NCBI GenBank assembly: GCA_029960865.1
Contig: JASBVX010000012.1
Location: 1-13,327 of the forward strand
Source of the DNA: Bacillota bacterium
GTDB taxonomy: Bacteria > Bacillota > Sulfobacillia > RBS10-35
DNA: 13,327 nucleotides
Direction of reading: 5' to 3'
This document shows positions 1 to 6,495 of this stretch, in pieces; position 1 is the first letter of the stretch, and each line of letters starts with the position of its first letter. The notes under the pieces are model-generated. The model saw only the letters and a list, made by a program, of their open reading frames with translations. It did not search any database and was not told the origin of the DNA. Position numbers and translations under genes: made by a program.

Positions 1-74
1 AGCTCCGGAGCGGGGGCCAAGCGCAACCGCCGCACTTCATACCGCTTCTTGGATGGCTTGGATTTATCCGCCAT
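1..74 (-). CDS. Start of a minus-strand gene, runs off the left edge
   Basis: Reading the minus strand from an ATG at 74-72, the frame stays open to the window edge and gives 24 complete residues: a lysine/arginine-rich start (MADKSKPSKKRYEVRRLRL) then APAPE. I do not recognise the family. There is no Shine-Dalgarno sequence before the ATG. Instead a promoter-like -35/-10 pair lies so close that transcription would begin at or next to the ATG. The frame is also open further upstream, with an in-frame GTG at about 89, so the start rests on the promoter geometry. Too little is visible to assign a function or to be certain that it is a gene. Confidence 0.4.
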   Translation of the reverse strand, partial: MADKSKPSKKRYEVRRLRLAPAPE

Positions 75-80
75 GCGGAT

Positions 81-108
81 ACTATACCACACGAAGATAT
101 CTAAACAA
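81..108 (-). promoter_or_regulatory. Extended -10 promoter for a leaderless minus-strand gene
   Basis: On the minus strand, TTGTTT (108-103) is followed by a 16-bp spacer and TATAGT (86-81), preceded by TGG, which makes an extended -10 (TGnTATAGT). Only six bases (80-75) separate it from the ATG at 74, so the expected transcription start falls on or beside the start codon. No ribosome binding site is present, which fits a leaderless mRNA. This is inferred from sequence only. Confidence 0.4.
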
Positions 109-114
109 GATTTG

Positions 115-156
115 GCCGCCTTATCCCCAGGGCTGAAGCCCGGGGCTTGCGGCGGC
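115..156. repeat. Long GC-rich inverted repeat, possible IS200/IS605-type end remnant
   Basis: GCCGCC (115-120) pairs with GGCGGC (151-156). Inside, CCCC (125-128) pairs with GGGG (142-145) and GGGCT (130-134) pairs with AGCCC (137-141), around a two-base GA loop with one bulged A at 129. Neither side has a T tract, so it is not a normal intrinsic terminator. Read on the minus strand, the core GGGCTTCAGCCCTGGGGA resembles the hairpins at the right ends of IS200/IS605 elements and TnpB-associated RNA scaffolds, but no transposase or TnpB reading frame is nearby. A remnant of such an end is a guess; the hairpin itself is certain. Confidence 0.45.
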
Positions 157-168
157 GGGGTTTTGGTC

Positions 169-786
169 ATGGGGCTATACACCCGGCCTGCCAGCGCCCT
201 GATCGAGGGTGAGATCCAAACCCTTCCCCACACGTCGGGGTTGGAAGAGTGCACCTTTCCAGAACCTGTGGGTCGCTGCGAAACTGCCATCTCCGATGCC
301 CACAGCACCGCCTATACCCTCAAGGGGAAGGTGCGCAACCTCTACGAAAAGACGGTCCGCTACAAGGGCCATTACGGGACGATGCAAAAGCTCAAAGAAC
401 TGGGCTTTCTTGGCGATGAGCCCGTAGAGGTCCAGGGGCAAAGGGTGAGACCCCTGGATGTAACCATGGAAGTGCTGAAGCCCCATGTCCAGGGAAATTC
501 TCCCGAGGATGTGACGGTGCTGCGGGTGGTGGTGAGGGGGCAGAAGGGCGGAAACCCGGCGCAGGCCCTCTGGGAGATGGTGGATTTCTATGATCCTGAA
601 GAAGGGCTGACGTCCATGGCCCGGACGACGGCCTTTCCCGCGGCCCTGGCGGCCCGGTGGGTGGCCAGGGGTCTGATCGAGAAGCGGGGCTTTCTGGCTC
701 CGGAAGAGATCTTCAGCCCGGAGAAGGCCGATGCCTTTTTGCACGAGCTGGGGGAGCGGGGAGTGAAGATTCAGCGCCTCCGTTAA
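169..786 (+). pseudogene. Truncated saccharopine dehydrogenase-like protein (C-terminal part only)
   Basis: The last ~205 residues of this frame read like the C-terminal domain of LYS9-type saccharopine dehydrogenases: a YTRPA stretch, SGLEE, then YEKTVRYKGHYGTMQKLKEL (the counterpart of EKTLRYPGH in the family), then a REGULAR end at the TAA at 784-786. The NAD(P)-binding Rossmann domain that should precede it, roughly 150 residues, is missing. The frame stays open leftwards to the window edge, but the residues before about 172 show no family similarity and cross both the hairpin at 115-156 and the start of the opposite-strand gene. No Shine-Dalgarno site precedes the ATG at 169 or other nearby starts. 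The simplest reading is a 5'-deleted remnant; a stand-alone domain protein is possible but could not bind cofactor by itself. Confidence 0.6.
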
Positions 787-861
787 GGACGAAGGGTGGC
801 AGCGGACGTGGGCTTTTGGACCGCCTGCCATGGGTCTTCCTAGAGCTGACACCACCCTTAT

Positions 862-879
862 GGGCGTAGAGCCCTTTTT
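862..879 (+). terminator. Weak hairpin plus T run
   Basis: GGGC (862-865) and GCCC (871-874) can pair around GTAGA, followed by TTTTT (875-879). A four-pair stem is marginal for a terminator. It lies just before the T-box promoter and could end transcription coming from the left. I see nothing else in the gene-free stretch from 787 to 882. Confidence 0.25.
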
Positions 880-882
880 CCC

Positions 883-912
883 TTGACCTCCTCCCCGCCC
901 CTTTCTTACAAT
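883..912 (+). promoter_or_regulatory. Promoter of the ileS T-box operon
   Basis: TTGACC (883-888), an 18-bp spacer and TACAAT (907-912) form a good vegetative (sigma-70/sigma-A type) promoter. The predicted start of transcription is around A919, directly before the first helix of the T-box leader. This is the only strong promoter visible before the ileS operon. Confidence 0.75.
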
Positions 913-918
913 GCAGAG

Positions 919-1172
919 AAATTGCATAGGGCAAACGCCATGAAGGGGCCAGTAGAGCGGGGAAAAAGCTGCCCAGCGAGCCGGGGAGGGTGGGAGCCCG
1001 GCCGGTCGACCCGCTTGAAGATCTCCCCGGAGCGGCGGGCCTGAACCCCATGGCAGTAGGGCCTGACGTTGTCCCCGCGTGAAGGGGAAAGAGGGCTCCG
1101 GCCCATGCGCCGGAGAACTAAGGTGGTACCGCGGGAAGCCCCGTCCTTAGAAGGATGGGGCTTCATTCCTTT
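919..1172 (+). promoter_or_regulatory. T-box leader, isoleucine-specific, upstream of ileS
   Basis: The leader binds uncharged tRNA-Ile and lets transcription read through into ileS when isoleucyl-tRNA is short. Visible parts, in order: Stem I with an AGTAGAG bulge (951-957) and the conserved AGCGAGCCGGGG element (about 975-986); an ATC isoleucine codon at 1021-1023 in the expected specifier region; a Stem III hairpin, CTCCGGC (1096-1102) with GCCGGAG (1109-1115); the T-box sequence AAGGTGGTACCGCGG at 1120-1134, whose bulge pairs with the tRNA acceptor end; and a terminator at 1135-1164. The specifier agrees with the downstream gene. The exact boundaries of Stem I are estimated by eye. The T-box and terminator are unmistakable. 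Confidence 0.95.
1135..1172 (+). terminator. T-box attenuator (intrinsic terminator)
   Basis: A 14-bp stem, left arm 1135-1148 and right arm 1151-1164 with one G-T wobble, closes over AG and is followed by a T-containing tail (ATTCCTTT). The left arm overlaps the sequence needed by the alternative antiterminator helix with the T-box at 1120-1134, which is the basis of the switch. Confidence 0.85.
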
Positions 1173-1192
1173 GGTGAGAGAGGGGCGAGACG

Positions 1193-3902
1193 GTGGATTA
1201 CCGGCAAACGATTCTTTTGCCCAAGACCAACTTTCCCATGAGGGCCCAGCTGCCCGAAAGGGAACCCGGTTTTCTCGAGGCGTGGGAGGACATGGATCTC
1301 TACCACACCTTGCGCCGGCAGCGCCAGGGAAAGAAAAAGTGGGTCCTGCACGACGGTCCTCCCTATACCAGCGGCAGCGCCCATGTGGGCACCGCCATGA
1401 ACAAGGTCCTGAAGGACATGATCGTCCGCTACCACAGCCTGGAGGGGGAAGATGCCCCTTACGTGCCGGGGTGGGATACCCACGGCTTGCCCACGGAAAT
1501 GCGGGCCCTCCAGCAGCTGGGGGTGAACCATCGTTATGCAGAAGCCCTGGAGATCGTCCGCCTTTGCCGGGAGTTTTCCCTGAAGAACATGGATACCATG
1601 ACCCAGCAGTTCAAGCGGCTGGGAGTGCTGGGGGATTGGGAAGAGCCCTACCGCACCCTGGATCCCTCCTTTGAGGGGGACCAGGTGGAGATTTTCGCCC
1701 TCATGCTGGAAAAAGGATATGTGTACCGGGGCCTGCGGCCCGTCTACTGGTGCCCTACCTGCGTGACGGCCCTGGCGGAAGCGGAGATCGAATACAAGGA
1801 AAAAGAATCCCCTTCCCTCTGGGCGGGGTTCCCCGTGGAGGACGGAAAAGGCCTTTTACCCCCCGGCGCCTGGCTTTTGATCTGGACCACCACTCCCTGG
1901 ACCATTCCTGGAAATCAGGCGATTGCCTTGAACCCGCAGGAAACGTATGTCCTTTTGCAGACCCAAAGGGGTCCCCTTCTGGTGGCGGAAAAGCGAAAGG
2001 AAGAGGTCCTCTCCCTGTTGGACCTGAAGGAAGAGAAAAGGCTGGGAACCTTCCAGGGCAAAGAGCTGGAGGGCATCACCTACAGGCATCCCCTCTATGG
2101 GCGCATCAGCCCCCTCATCCTGGGGGAGCACGTCACGGTGGAAGAGGGGACAGGCCTGGTCCACACGGCGCCGGGTCATGGGCATGAAGACTTCGAAGTG
2201 GGCGCCCGTTACCACCTGCCGGTGACGGTTCCGGTGGATGAAGAAGGGCGGTTCACGAAAGAGGCGGGCCCCTATGAAGGCCTTTCGGTGGATGAGGGGG
2301 CGAAAAGGATCATCGCCGATCTGAAAGAAAAAGGTGCCCTCTTTTTGGCCACCACCTTGCGCCACAGTTATCCGCTGGCGGTACCCCCTCGTCATCTACC
2401 GGCGACGGAGCAGTGGTTTGTCCGCCTGATCTCTTTCGGGAGAAGGCCATTGCAGCGGCACCAGGTGAAGTGGGTGCCTCGGGGCCTCAACGGATGGAAG
2501 AGATGGTGCGGGCCCAGCGACTGGTCCACTCCCGCCAAAGGGTCTGGGTGCCATCCCCTTCTACTGCCGCGCTTGCGGGGAAGCGGTGGCGACCCCGGAG
2601 ATCGCCCGCCATGTGGCGGATCTTTTCCGGAAGAAGGGGGCGGAGATCTGGTGGCGGGAGGAGGGCGCTTCTCTCCTGCCAGAAGGAACCCGCTGCCCCC
2701 AGTGCGGATCGGCCGATCTGGAGAAGGGTCGGGACACCTTTGACGTCTGGATGGATTCCGGCTCCACCCACTATGCCGTCTTGAAGCGGCGCCCCGAGCT
2801 CCATTGGCCTGCCGATCTCTACCTGGAGGGTCACAACGACCAGTTCCGGGGATGGTACCAGAGTTCCCTTCTCATCGCCACCATCACCGACGGCCGCGCC
2901 CCCTACCGGGAAGTCCTCTCCCACGGATTCGTGGTGGATGCCCAGGGTCGCCACATGCATAAATCCCTGGGGAACACTGTGGATCCCATGGAGGTGGTGC
3001 AAAAATTCGGGGCCGATGTCTTCCGGCTTTGGGTGGCCAGCATCGATTACACCGCCGATGTCCGCATCGGGGATGCCATCCTGGAACAGGTGGCGGAAAC
3101 CTACCGCAAGATCCGCAACACCTTCCGCTTCATCCTGGGCAATCTTTTCGACTTTACGCCGGAAAGAGATCGGGTGGATCCTTCGAAGTGGCCTGCCTTG
3201 GAGCGCTGGATCGTGTCCAGGGCGGCGCTGTTGGAAGAGCAGGTGCGCCTCTGGGCCAAAAACTACCAGTTCCGCAACATCTATGGTGCCCTCTACCAGT
3301 TCATCCACCGAGAACTGTCGTCCTATTACCTGGATATCCGCAAAGATGCCCTTTACACCTTGACTCCCGGCGATCCCCTGCGCCGCTCGGCTCAATCGGC
3401 CCTCTACTGGCTGGGGCGCTTCCTGATGGCGGCCTTCTCACCGATTCTGGTCTTTACCGCCGAAGAAGTCTGGCAGCAGTGGCCCAAGCTCCCCCACGAG
3501 AAAGAAGAGAGCATCCACCTCCTGACGTGGCCCGAACTTCCCCTGCCGGGAGGGCTGGAGCCCACCATGGAAGAGCTTTTCTCCCTGAGGGAAGAGCTGG
3601 GTGAGACCCTGGAAGAGGCCCGGCAGCAAGGGGCAGTCTTGCCCGCCTCCAGGATCGTTTTTGCCGCTCCGCAAAGGGATCTGGGGATATGGCAGGAGGT
3701 AGGGGAAGAAACCATGGCCCAAGCGTTGGGCGTGGCGGAAGTGATTCTTTTGGCCGAGGAAGGGGAAAGGCGGGTGGCGGTGGAGCCCACGGGATACCAG
3801 CGCTGCCGGAGGTGCTGGCGCTATCTTCCCGAGGTGGAGGAGAGCTCCGACGGTCTTTGCCAAAGGTGCCAGAAGGTGCTGGAAGAACTGCGCCTTTCCT
3901 AG
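1193..3902 (+). CDS. ileS: Isoleucine--tRNA ligase, interrupted by a cluster of frameshifts
   Basis: IleRS charges tRNA-Ile with isoleucine in the cytoplasm. It starts at GTG 1193 behind a GAGAGGGG ribosome site. The intact first part (1193 to about 2377) carries the class I signature as HVGT (residue 64 on) and a normal WDTHGLPTE region. The last part (about 2553-3902, in another frame) carries the tail of the catalytic domain, the KMSKS loop as HMHKS (2952-2966), the anticodon-binding helical domain and a C-terminal four-cysteine zinc knuckle (RCRRC and CQRC, final 30 residues). Between 2372 and 2560 the IleRS match hops among all three frames at least eight times (for example ATEQWFV in one, DLFREKA in the next, VKWVP in the first again). 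Repair by adding bases gives a protein of about 905 residues, normal for the family. As it stands no single frame makes a full enzyme. Gene identity is certain; the damage is probably a sequence fault. Confidence 0.95.
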
Positions 3903-3930
3903 GAAACCCTTCAGGCAAGGAGGGGTTTTC

Positions 3931-4287
3931 TTGGCAGGGGATGAAACGGGAAATAGGCTGCGGAAAGAAAAAGAACGGGTCGAGGCAGAAAAAGAAAGGG
4001 TGCGCCGGCAGGTGGAGGAGAGCGCCCGGGCAGGGGCCCTGGAGCTCTCCTCTTTTGACCAGCATCCGGCGGATCTCGCCAGCGACCTGGCCTTGCGGGA
4101 GCAGATGCAGGGGATCTTCGAGCTTTTCGACCGGCGGGTGGAAAGGGTGGAGCAGGCTCTGGAGCGGGCGACGGCAGGCATCTGCATACGCTGCGGCCGA
4201 CCGATCGAAAGGGAGCGCCTGGCCCTCTTGCCCGAGACGGAATATTGCGCCCGCTGCGCCCGGGAACTGGAGGAGGGCCGCCTTTGA
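3931..4287 (+). CDS. TraR/DksA-family zinc-finger protein
   Basis: A 118-residue protein with a charged, probably coiled-coil N-terminal half (Lys/Glu/Arg-rich, residues 8-32, then a second helix around 52-82) and a C-terminal C4 zinc finger, CIRC (C85, C88) and CARC (C106, C109). This is the TraR/DksA/YteA layout, whose better-studied members bind RNA polymerase through the secondary channel; short Gram-positive members like this one are poorly characterised. The start is TTG at 3931, fixed by a strong AAGGAGGGG site five bases upstream (3918-3926); the nearby ATG at 3941 is out of frame. It lies 28 bp after ileS and 19 bp before lspA, the same place as the DksA-like ylyA gene in Bacillus. 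Whether it regulates transcription is inferred from family only. Confidence 0.85.
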   Translation: MAGDETGNRLRKEKERVEAEKERVRRQVEESARAGALELSSFDQHPADLASDLALREQMQGIFELFDRRVERVEQALERATAGICIRCGRPIERERLALLPETEYCARCARELEEGRL

Positions 4288-4289
4288 TC

Positions 4290-4298
4290 TGATATGAT
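4290..4298 (+). promoter_or_regulatory. Possible internal extended -10 for leaderless lspA mRNA
   Basis: TGATATGAT is an extended -10 (TGnTATGAT; hexamer 4293-4298). The lspA ATG begins at 4307, eight bases after it, and has no Shine-Dalgarno sequence in the usual window. The geometry repeats that seen at 72-86 on the other strand. No convincing -35 is visible. Confidence 0.3.
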
Positions 4299-4306
4299 GG
4301 GCACGG

Positions 4307-4780
4307 ATGAAAAAGAGCATCGCCCTGGCGGTTCTAACGGGGATGGCCGCCTTTGTGCTGGATTACGCCAGCAAGCGCTGGATCGAGGCGGCGTTACCTC
4401 TCCACGATTCCATCCCTATCTGGCCGGGGATCTTTGACATCACCCATACGCAGAATACCGGAGCCGCCTTTGGCATCTTGCAGGGTCATGGCAGCTTTCT
4501 GGTGTGGGTGACGGTGGCGGTGGTGATCCTGACCCTTGGGTTTAGCCGGGGCCTTCTGGCCCTGGGCCCTGCGGCCCAGGTGGGGCTGGGCCTGGTGCTG
4601 GGCGGTGCCGTGGGAAACCTCTGGGATCGGCTTCATCGGGGATCCGTGACGGATTTTTTGCACATCCATTATTGGCCGGTGTTCAACTTGGCCGATACCT
4701 TCGTGGTGGTGGGGGGAGCCCTTTTGCTCCTTTCCCTTTCCCGCAGCCAACCCCGTGGAAAGGAGGGCGAGAAGCTGTGA
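4307..4780 (+). CDS. lspA: Lipoprotein signal peptidase (signal peptidase II)
   Basis: LspA is an inner-membrane aspartyl protease that removes signal peptides from lipoproteins after diacylglyceryl modification. The 157-residue protein has the family length and four hydrophobic segments (about 4-20, 63-80, 88-104 and 128-145). The conserved blocks are present: D19 in the first helix, the NTGAAFG motif (50-56), GNLWDR (103-108), and the two catalytic aspartates D116 (SVTDF) and D130 (FNLADT). No good ribosome binding site precedes the ATG at 4307; see the possible internal promoter beside it. The stop overlaps the start of rluD (GTGA), so the two are probably translationally coupled. Confidence 0.97.
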   Translation: MKKSIALAVLTGMAAFVLDYASKRWIEAALPLHDSIPIWPGIFDITHTQNTGAAFGILQGHGSFLVWVTVAVVILTLGFSRGLLALGPAAQVGLGLVLGGAVGNLWDRLHRGSVTDFLHIHYWPVFNLADTFVVVGGALLLLSLSRSQPRGKEGEKL

Positions 4781-5763
4781 ACTGGCGCTTTTCTCAGCAG
4801 GAGGTGGAGCTCCCTCCCGGCGAGATCCGGGAGTACGGCGTGGGATCGGAAGAGGAGGGCACGCGCCTGGACAGGTTTCTGGCCCTCAGGGATGATCTCA
4901 GCATCAGCCGGGCCACGGCCCAGAAATGGATCCTGGAGGGGCGGGTCCATGTGAACGGCATGGAAGGGCAGCGCTCCGACCGCCTGAGGGCGGGGGATCG
5001 GGTGCGCCTTTCCATTCCGGAACCGGAAGCCTTGGATCTTCCGGCCCAGTCCATTCCTCTGCAGATCGTCTATGAAGATCGGGACATCATCGTGATCAAC
5101 AAGCAGCGGGGGCTGGTGGTCCACCCGGCGGCAGGGAATGCCTCAGGGACCCTGGTGAATGCGCTTTTGGCCCACTGCCGGGAGCTTCCGGGGATCAATG
5201 GGGTTTTGCGGCCGGGGATTGTCCACCGCATCGACAAGGACACCACCGGGCTCCTGGTGGTGGCCAAGACGGATCTCGCTTATGCCCATCTGGCCCGCCA
5301 GATCCGTCAGCACTTGGTGCGGCGGACCTACCTGGCCTTGGTGAAAGGGCACCCGCCCGTGGAGGAAGGGACCATTGAAGCGCCCATCGGGAGGGACCTT
5401 TCCGACCGGAAGCGGATGGCGGTGCGGCCGGGAGGGAAGGCCGCCGTCACGCGCTTTGCCGTGAAAGAAACCTTTCCCCATCACGCCCTTTTGGAGTGCC
5501 GGCTGGAGACAGGCCGCACCCACCAGATTCGGGTGCATCTCGCCTACATGGGGAATCCCATCGTCGGAGATCCCGTCTACGGGCCGCCTTCCCTCCGGCC
5601 TGGGATGCCCGAGGCCCTCGGCCTTTCCGGGCAGGCCCTCCATGCCCTTCGTCTGGAGCTGCGCCATCCCCGGACCGGGGAGATGATGACCTTCGAGGCC
5701 CCCTTGCCGGAGGATATGGCGGCGGCGCTGGAGAAAGTTCGCCAGGAGGAGGAACGGCTATGA
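4777..5763 (+). CDS. rluD: RluA/RluD-family 23S rRNA pseudouridine synthase
   Basis: A 328-residue enzyme that isomerises uridines in rRNA to pseudouridine. It has an N-terminal S4 RNA-binding domain (about residues 29-80, starting RLDRFLAL) and a catalytic RluA domain with the diagnostic motif HRIDKDTTGLLVVAK containing the catalytic aspartate D153, plus RRTYLALVKG and the later GRTHQIRVHLAYMG motif. The start chosen is GTG at 4777, overlapping the lspA stop as GTGA, because AGGAGG sits about ten bases upstream; the frame is open further left inside lspA, but that has no family similarity. The exact target uridines cannot be told from sequence, so the gene symbol means the RluD/YlyB type. 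The end overlaps the next gene as ATGA. Confidence 0.95.
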   Translation: MNWRFSQQEVELPPGEIREYGVGSEEEGTRLDRFLALRDDLSISRATAQKWILEGRVHVNGMEGQRSDRLRAGDRVRLSIPEPEALDLPAQSIPLQIVYEDRDIIVINKQRGLVVHPAAGNASGTLVNALLAHCRELPGINGVLRPGIVHRIDKDTTGLLVVAKTDLAYAHLARQIRQHLVRRTYLALVKGHPPVEEGTIEAPIGRDLSDRKRMAVRPGGKAAVTRFAVKETFPHHALLECRLETGRTHQIRVHLAYMGNPIVGDPVYGPPSLRPGMPEALGLSGQALHALRLELRHPRTGEMMTFEAPLPEDMAAALEKVRQEEERL

Positions 5764-6491
5764 AGCTGACGGTGCTGGGAAACCAGGGCCCCTTTCCTGG
5801 CCCAGGGGGTGCCACCAGCGGTTACCTTTTGCAGGAAGGGAACTACAGCCTTCTCCTCGATGTGGGGAGCGGGGTCCTGTCCCGTCTTTTGCAGAACATG
5901 TCCCTGAGCGACCTGCAGGCGGTGGTCATCTCCCATTGGCACGAAGATCATGTGGCCGACCTGGGGGTTTTAGCCTACGCCGTCCAGGTGGAGCGGTCCA
6001 TGGGGCGCTTTGGGAAGGAACCCCTCCCGGTCTACGGCCCTCCTGATGAGGAGGCTCAACGAAGGCTGAAGGGCTTGGACGATTTCCTTTCCTATCAGCC
6101 TCTTCCTTCGGCCCTAGGACCTTTTTCCGTGAAGACAGCCCCCACGGTCCATGCCCGTCCAGGCTATAGCTACCGCTTCTCCAGCGCCACGGGGACGTTT
6201 TGCTATTCCGGGGATACCGGTTGGCAGGAGGATCTCATGGCCCTGGCCAAAGGAGCCGGCCTTTTCCTGGCGGAAAGCAGCTTTTTGGAGCCGGAAGTGC
6301 CGGGGAAAGGGCCCGGCCACCTGACAGGCCTGCAGGCGGGGGAGATGGCCGGGGCGGCCGGTGTGAAGGAGCTTCTCCTTACCCACTTCTATCCCTTTTT
6401 TGATCCCAGCCGCCTGGTGCAGCAGGCGGCGCAAGTCTTCCCCAGGGTGCAGGCGGCCCGCCGGGGCGTTTCCTACGAGATAGGGAGGTAG
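5760..6491 (+). CDS. MBL-fold metal-dependent hydrolase (RNase Z/YhfI-like)
   Basis: A 243-residue metallo-beta-lactamase-fold protein. The full two-metal ligand set can be seen: SHWHEDH (H59, H61, D63, H64), H131, D152 (YSGDTGW) and H209 (LLLTHFYP), plus the HLTG motif at H187 found in the RNase Z-like/YhfI branch. The N-terminus MKLTVLGNQGPFPGPGGATSG is also typical of that branch. It lacks the long exosite arm of true tRNA-3' RNases Z, so a small-molecule phosphodiesterase, esterase or lactonase role is as likely. The substrate is unknown. The ATG overlaps the rluD stop (ATGA), and the stop is four bases before the amidase start. Confidence 0.9.
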   Translation: MKLTVLGNQGPFPGPGGATSGYLLQEGNYSLLLDVGSGVLSRLLQNMSLSDLQAVVISHWHEDHVADLGVLAYAVQVERSMGRFGKEPLPVYGPPDEEAQRRLKGLDDFLSYQPLPSALGPFSVKTAPTVHARPGYSYRFSSATGTFCYSGDTGWQEDLMALAKGAGLFLAESSFLEPEVPGKGPGHLTGLQAGEMAGAAGVKELLLTHFYPFFDPSRLVQQAAQVFPRVQAARRGVSYEIGR

Positions 6492-6495
6492 GGCG

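Noticed and set aside
125..145. Hairpin as a bidirectional intrinsic terminator
   Set aside because: No T run follows on either strand.
2372..2560. Programmed ribosomal frameshifting, an intron or an intein in ileS
   Set aside because: There are too many shifts in too short a space, no slippery heptamer with a stimulator, no inserted sequence with intron or intein motifs, and the protein similarity continues without an insertion.
2487..3395. Open minus-strand frame of 302 codons across ileS
   Set aside because: It is opposite the IleRS catalytic and anticodon-binding regions, has no recognisable motif and is a codon-bias by-product.
4672..4776. Extension of rluD to the left inside lspA
   Set aside because: A strong ribosome site and the GTGA overlap support GTG 4777, and the added residues are an out-of-frame reading of lspA.
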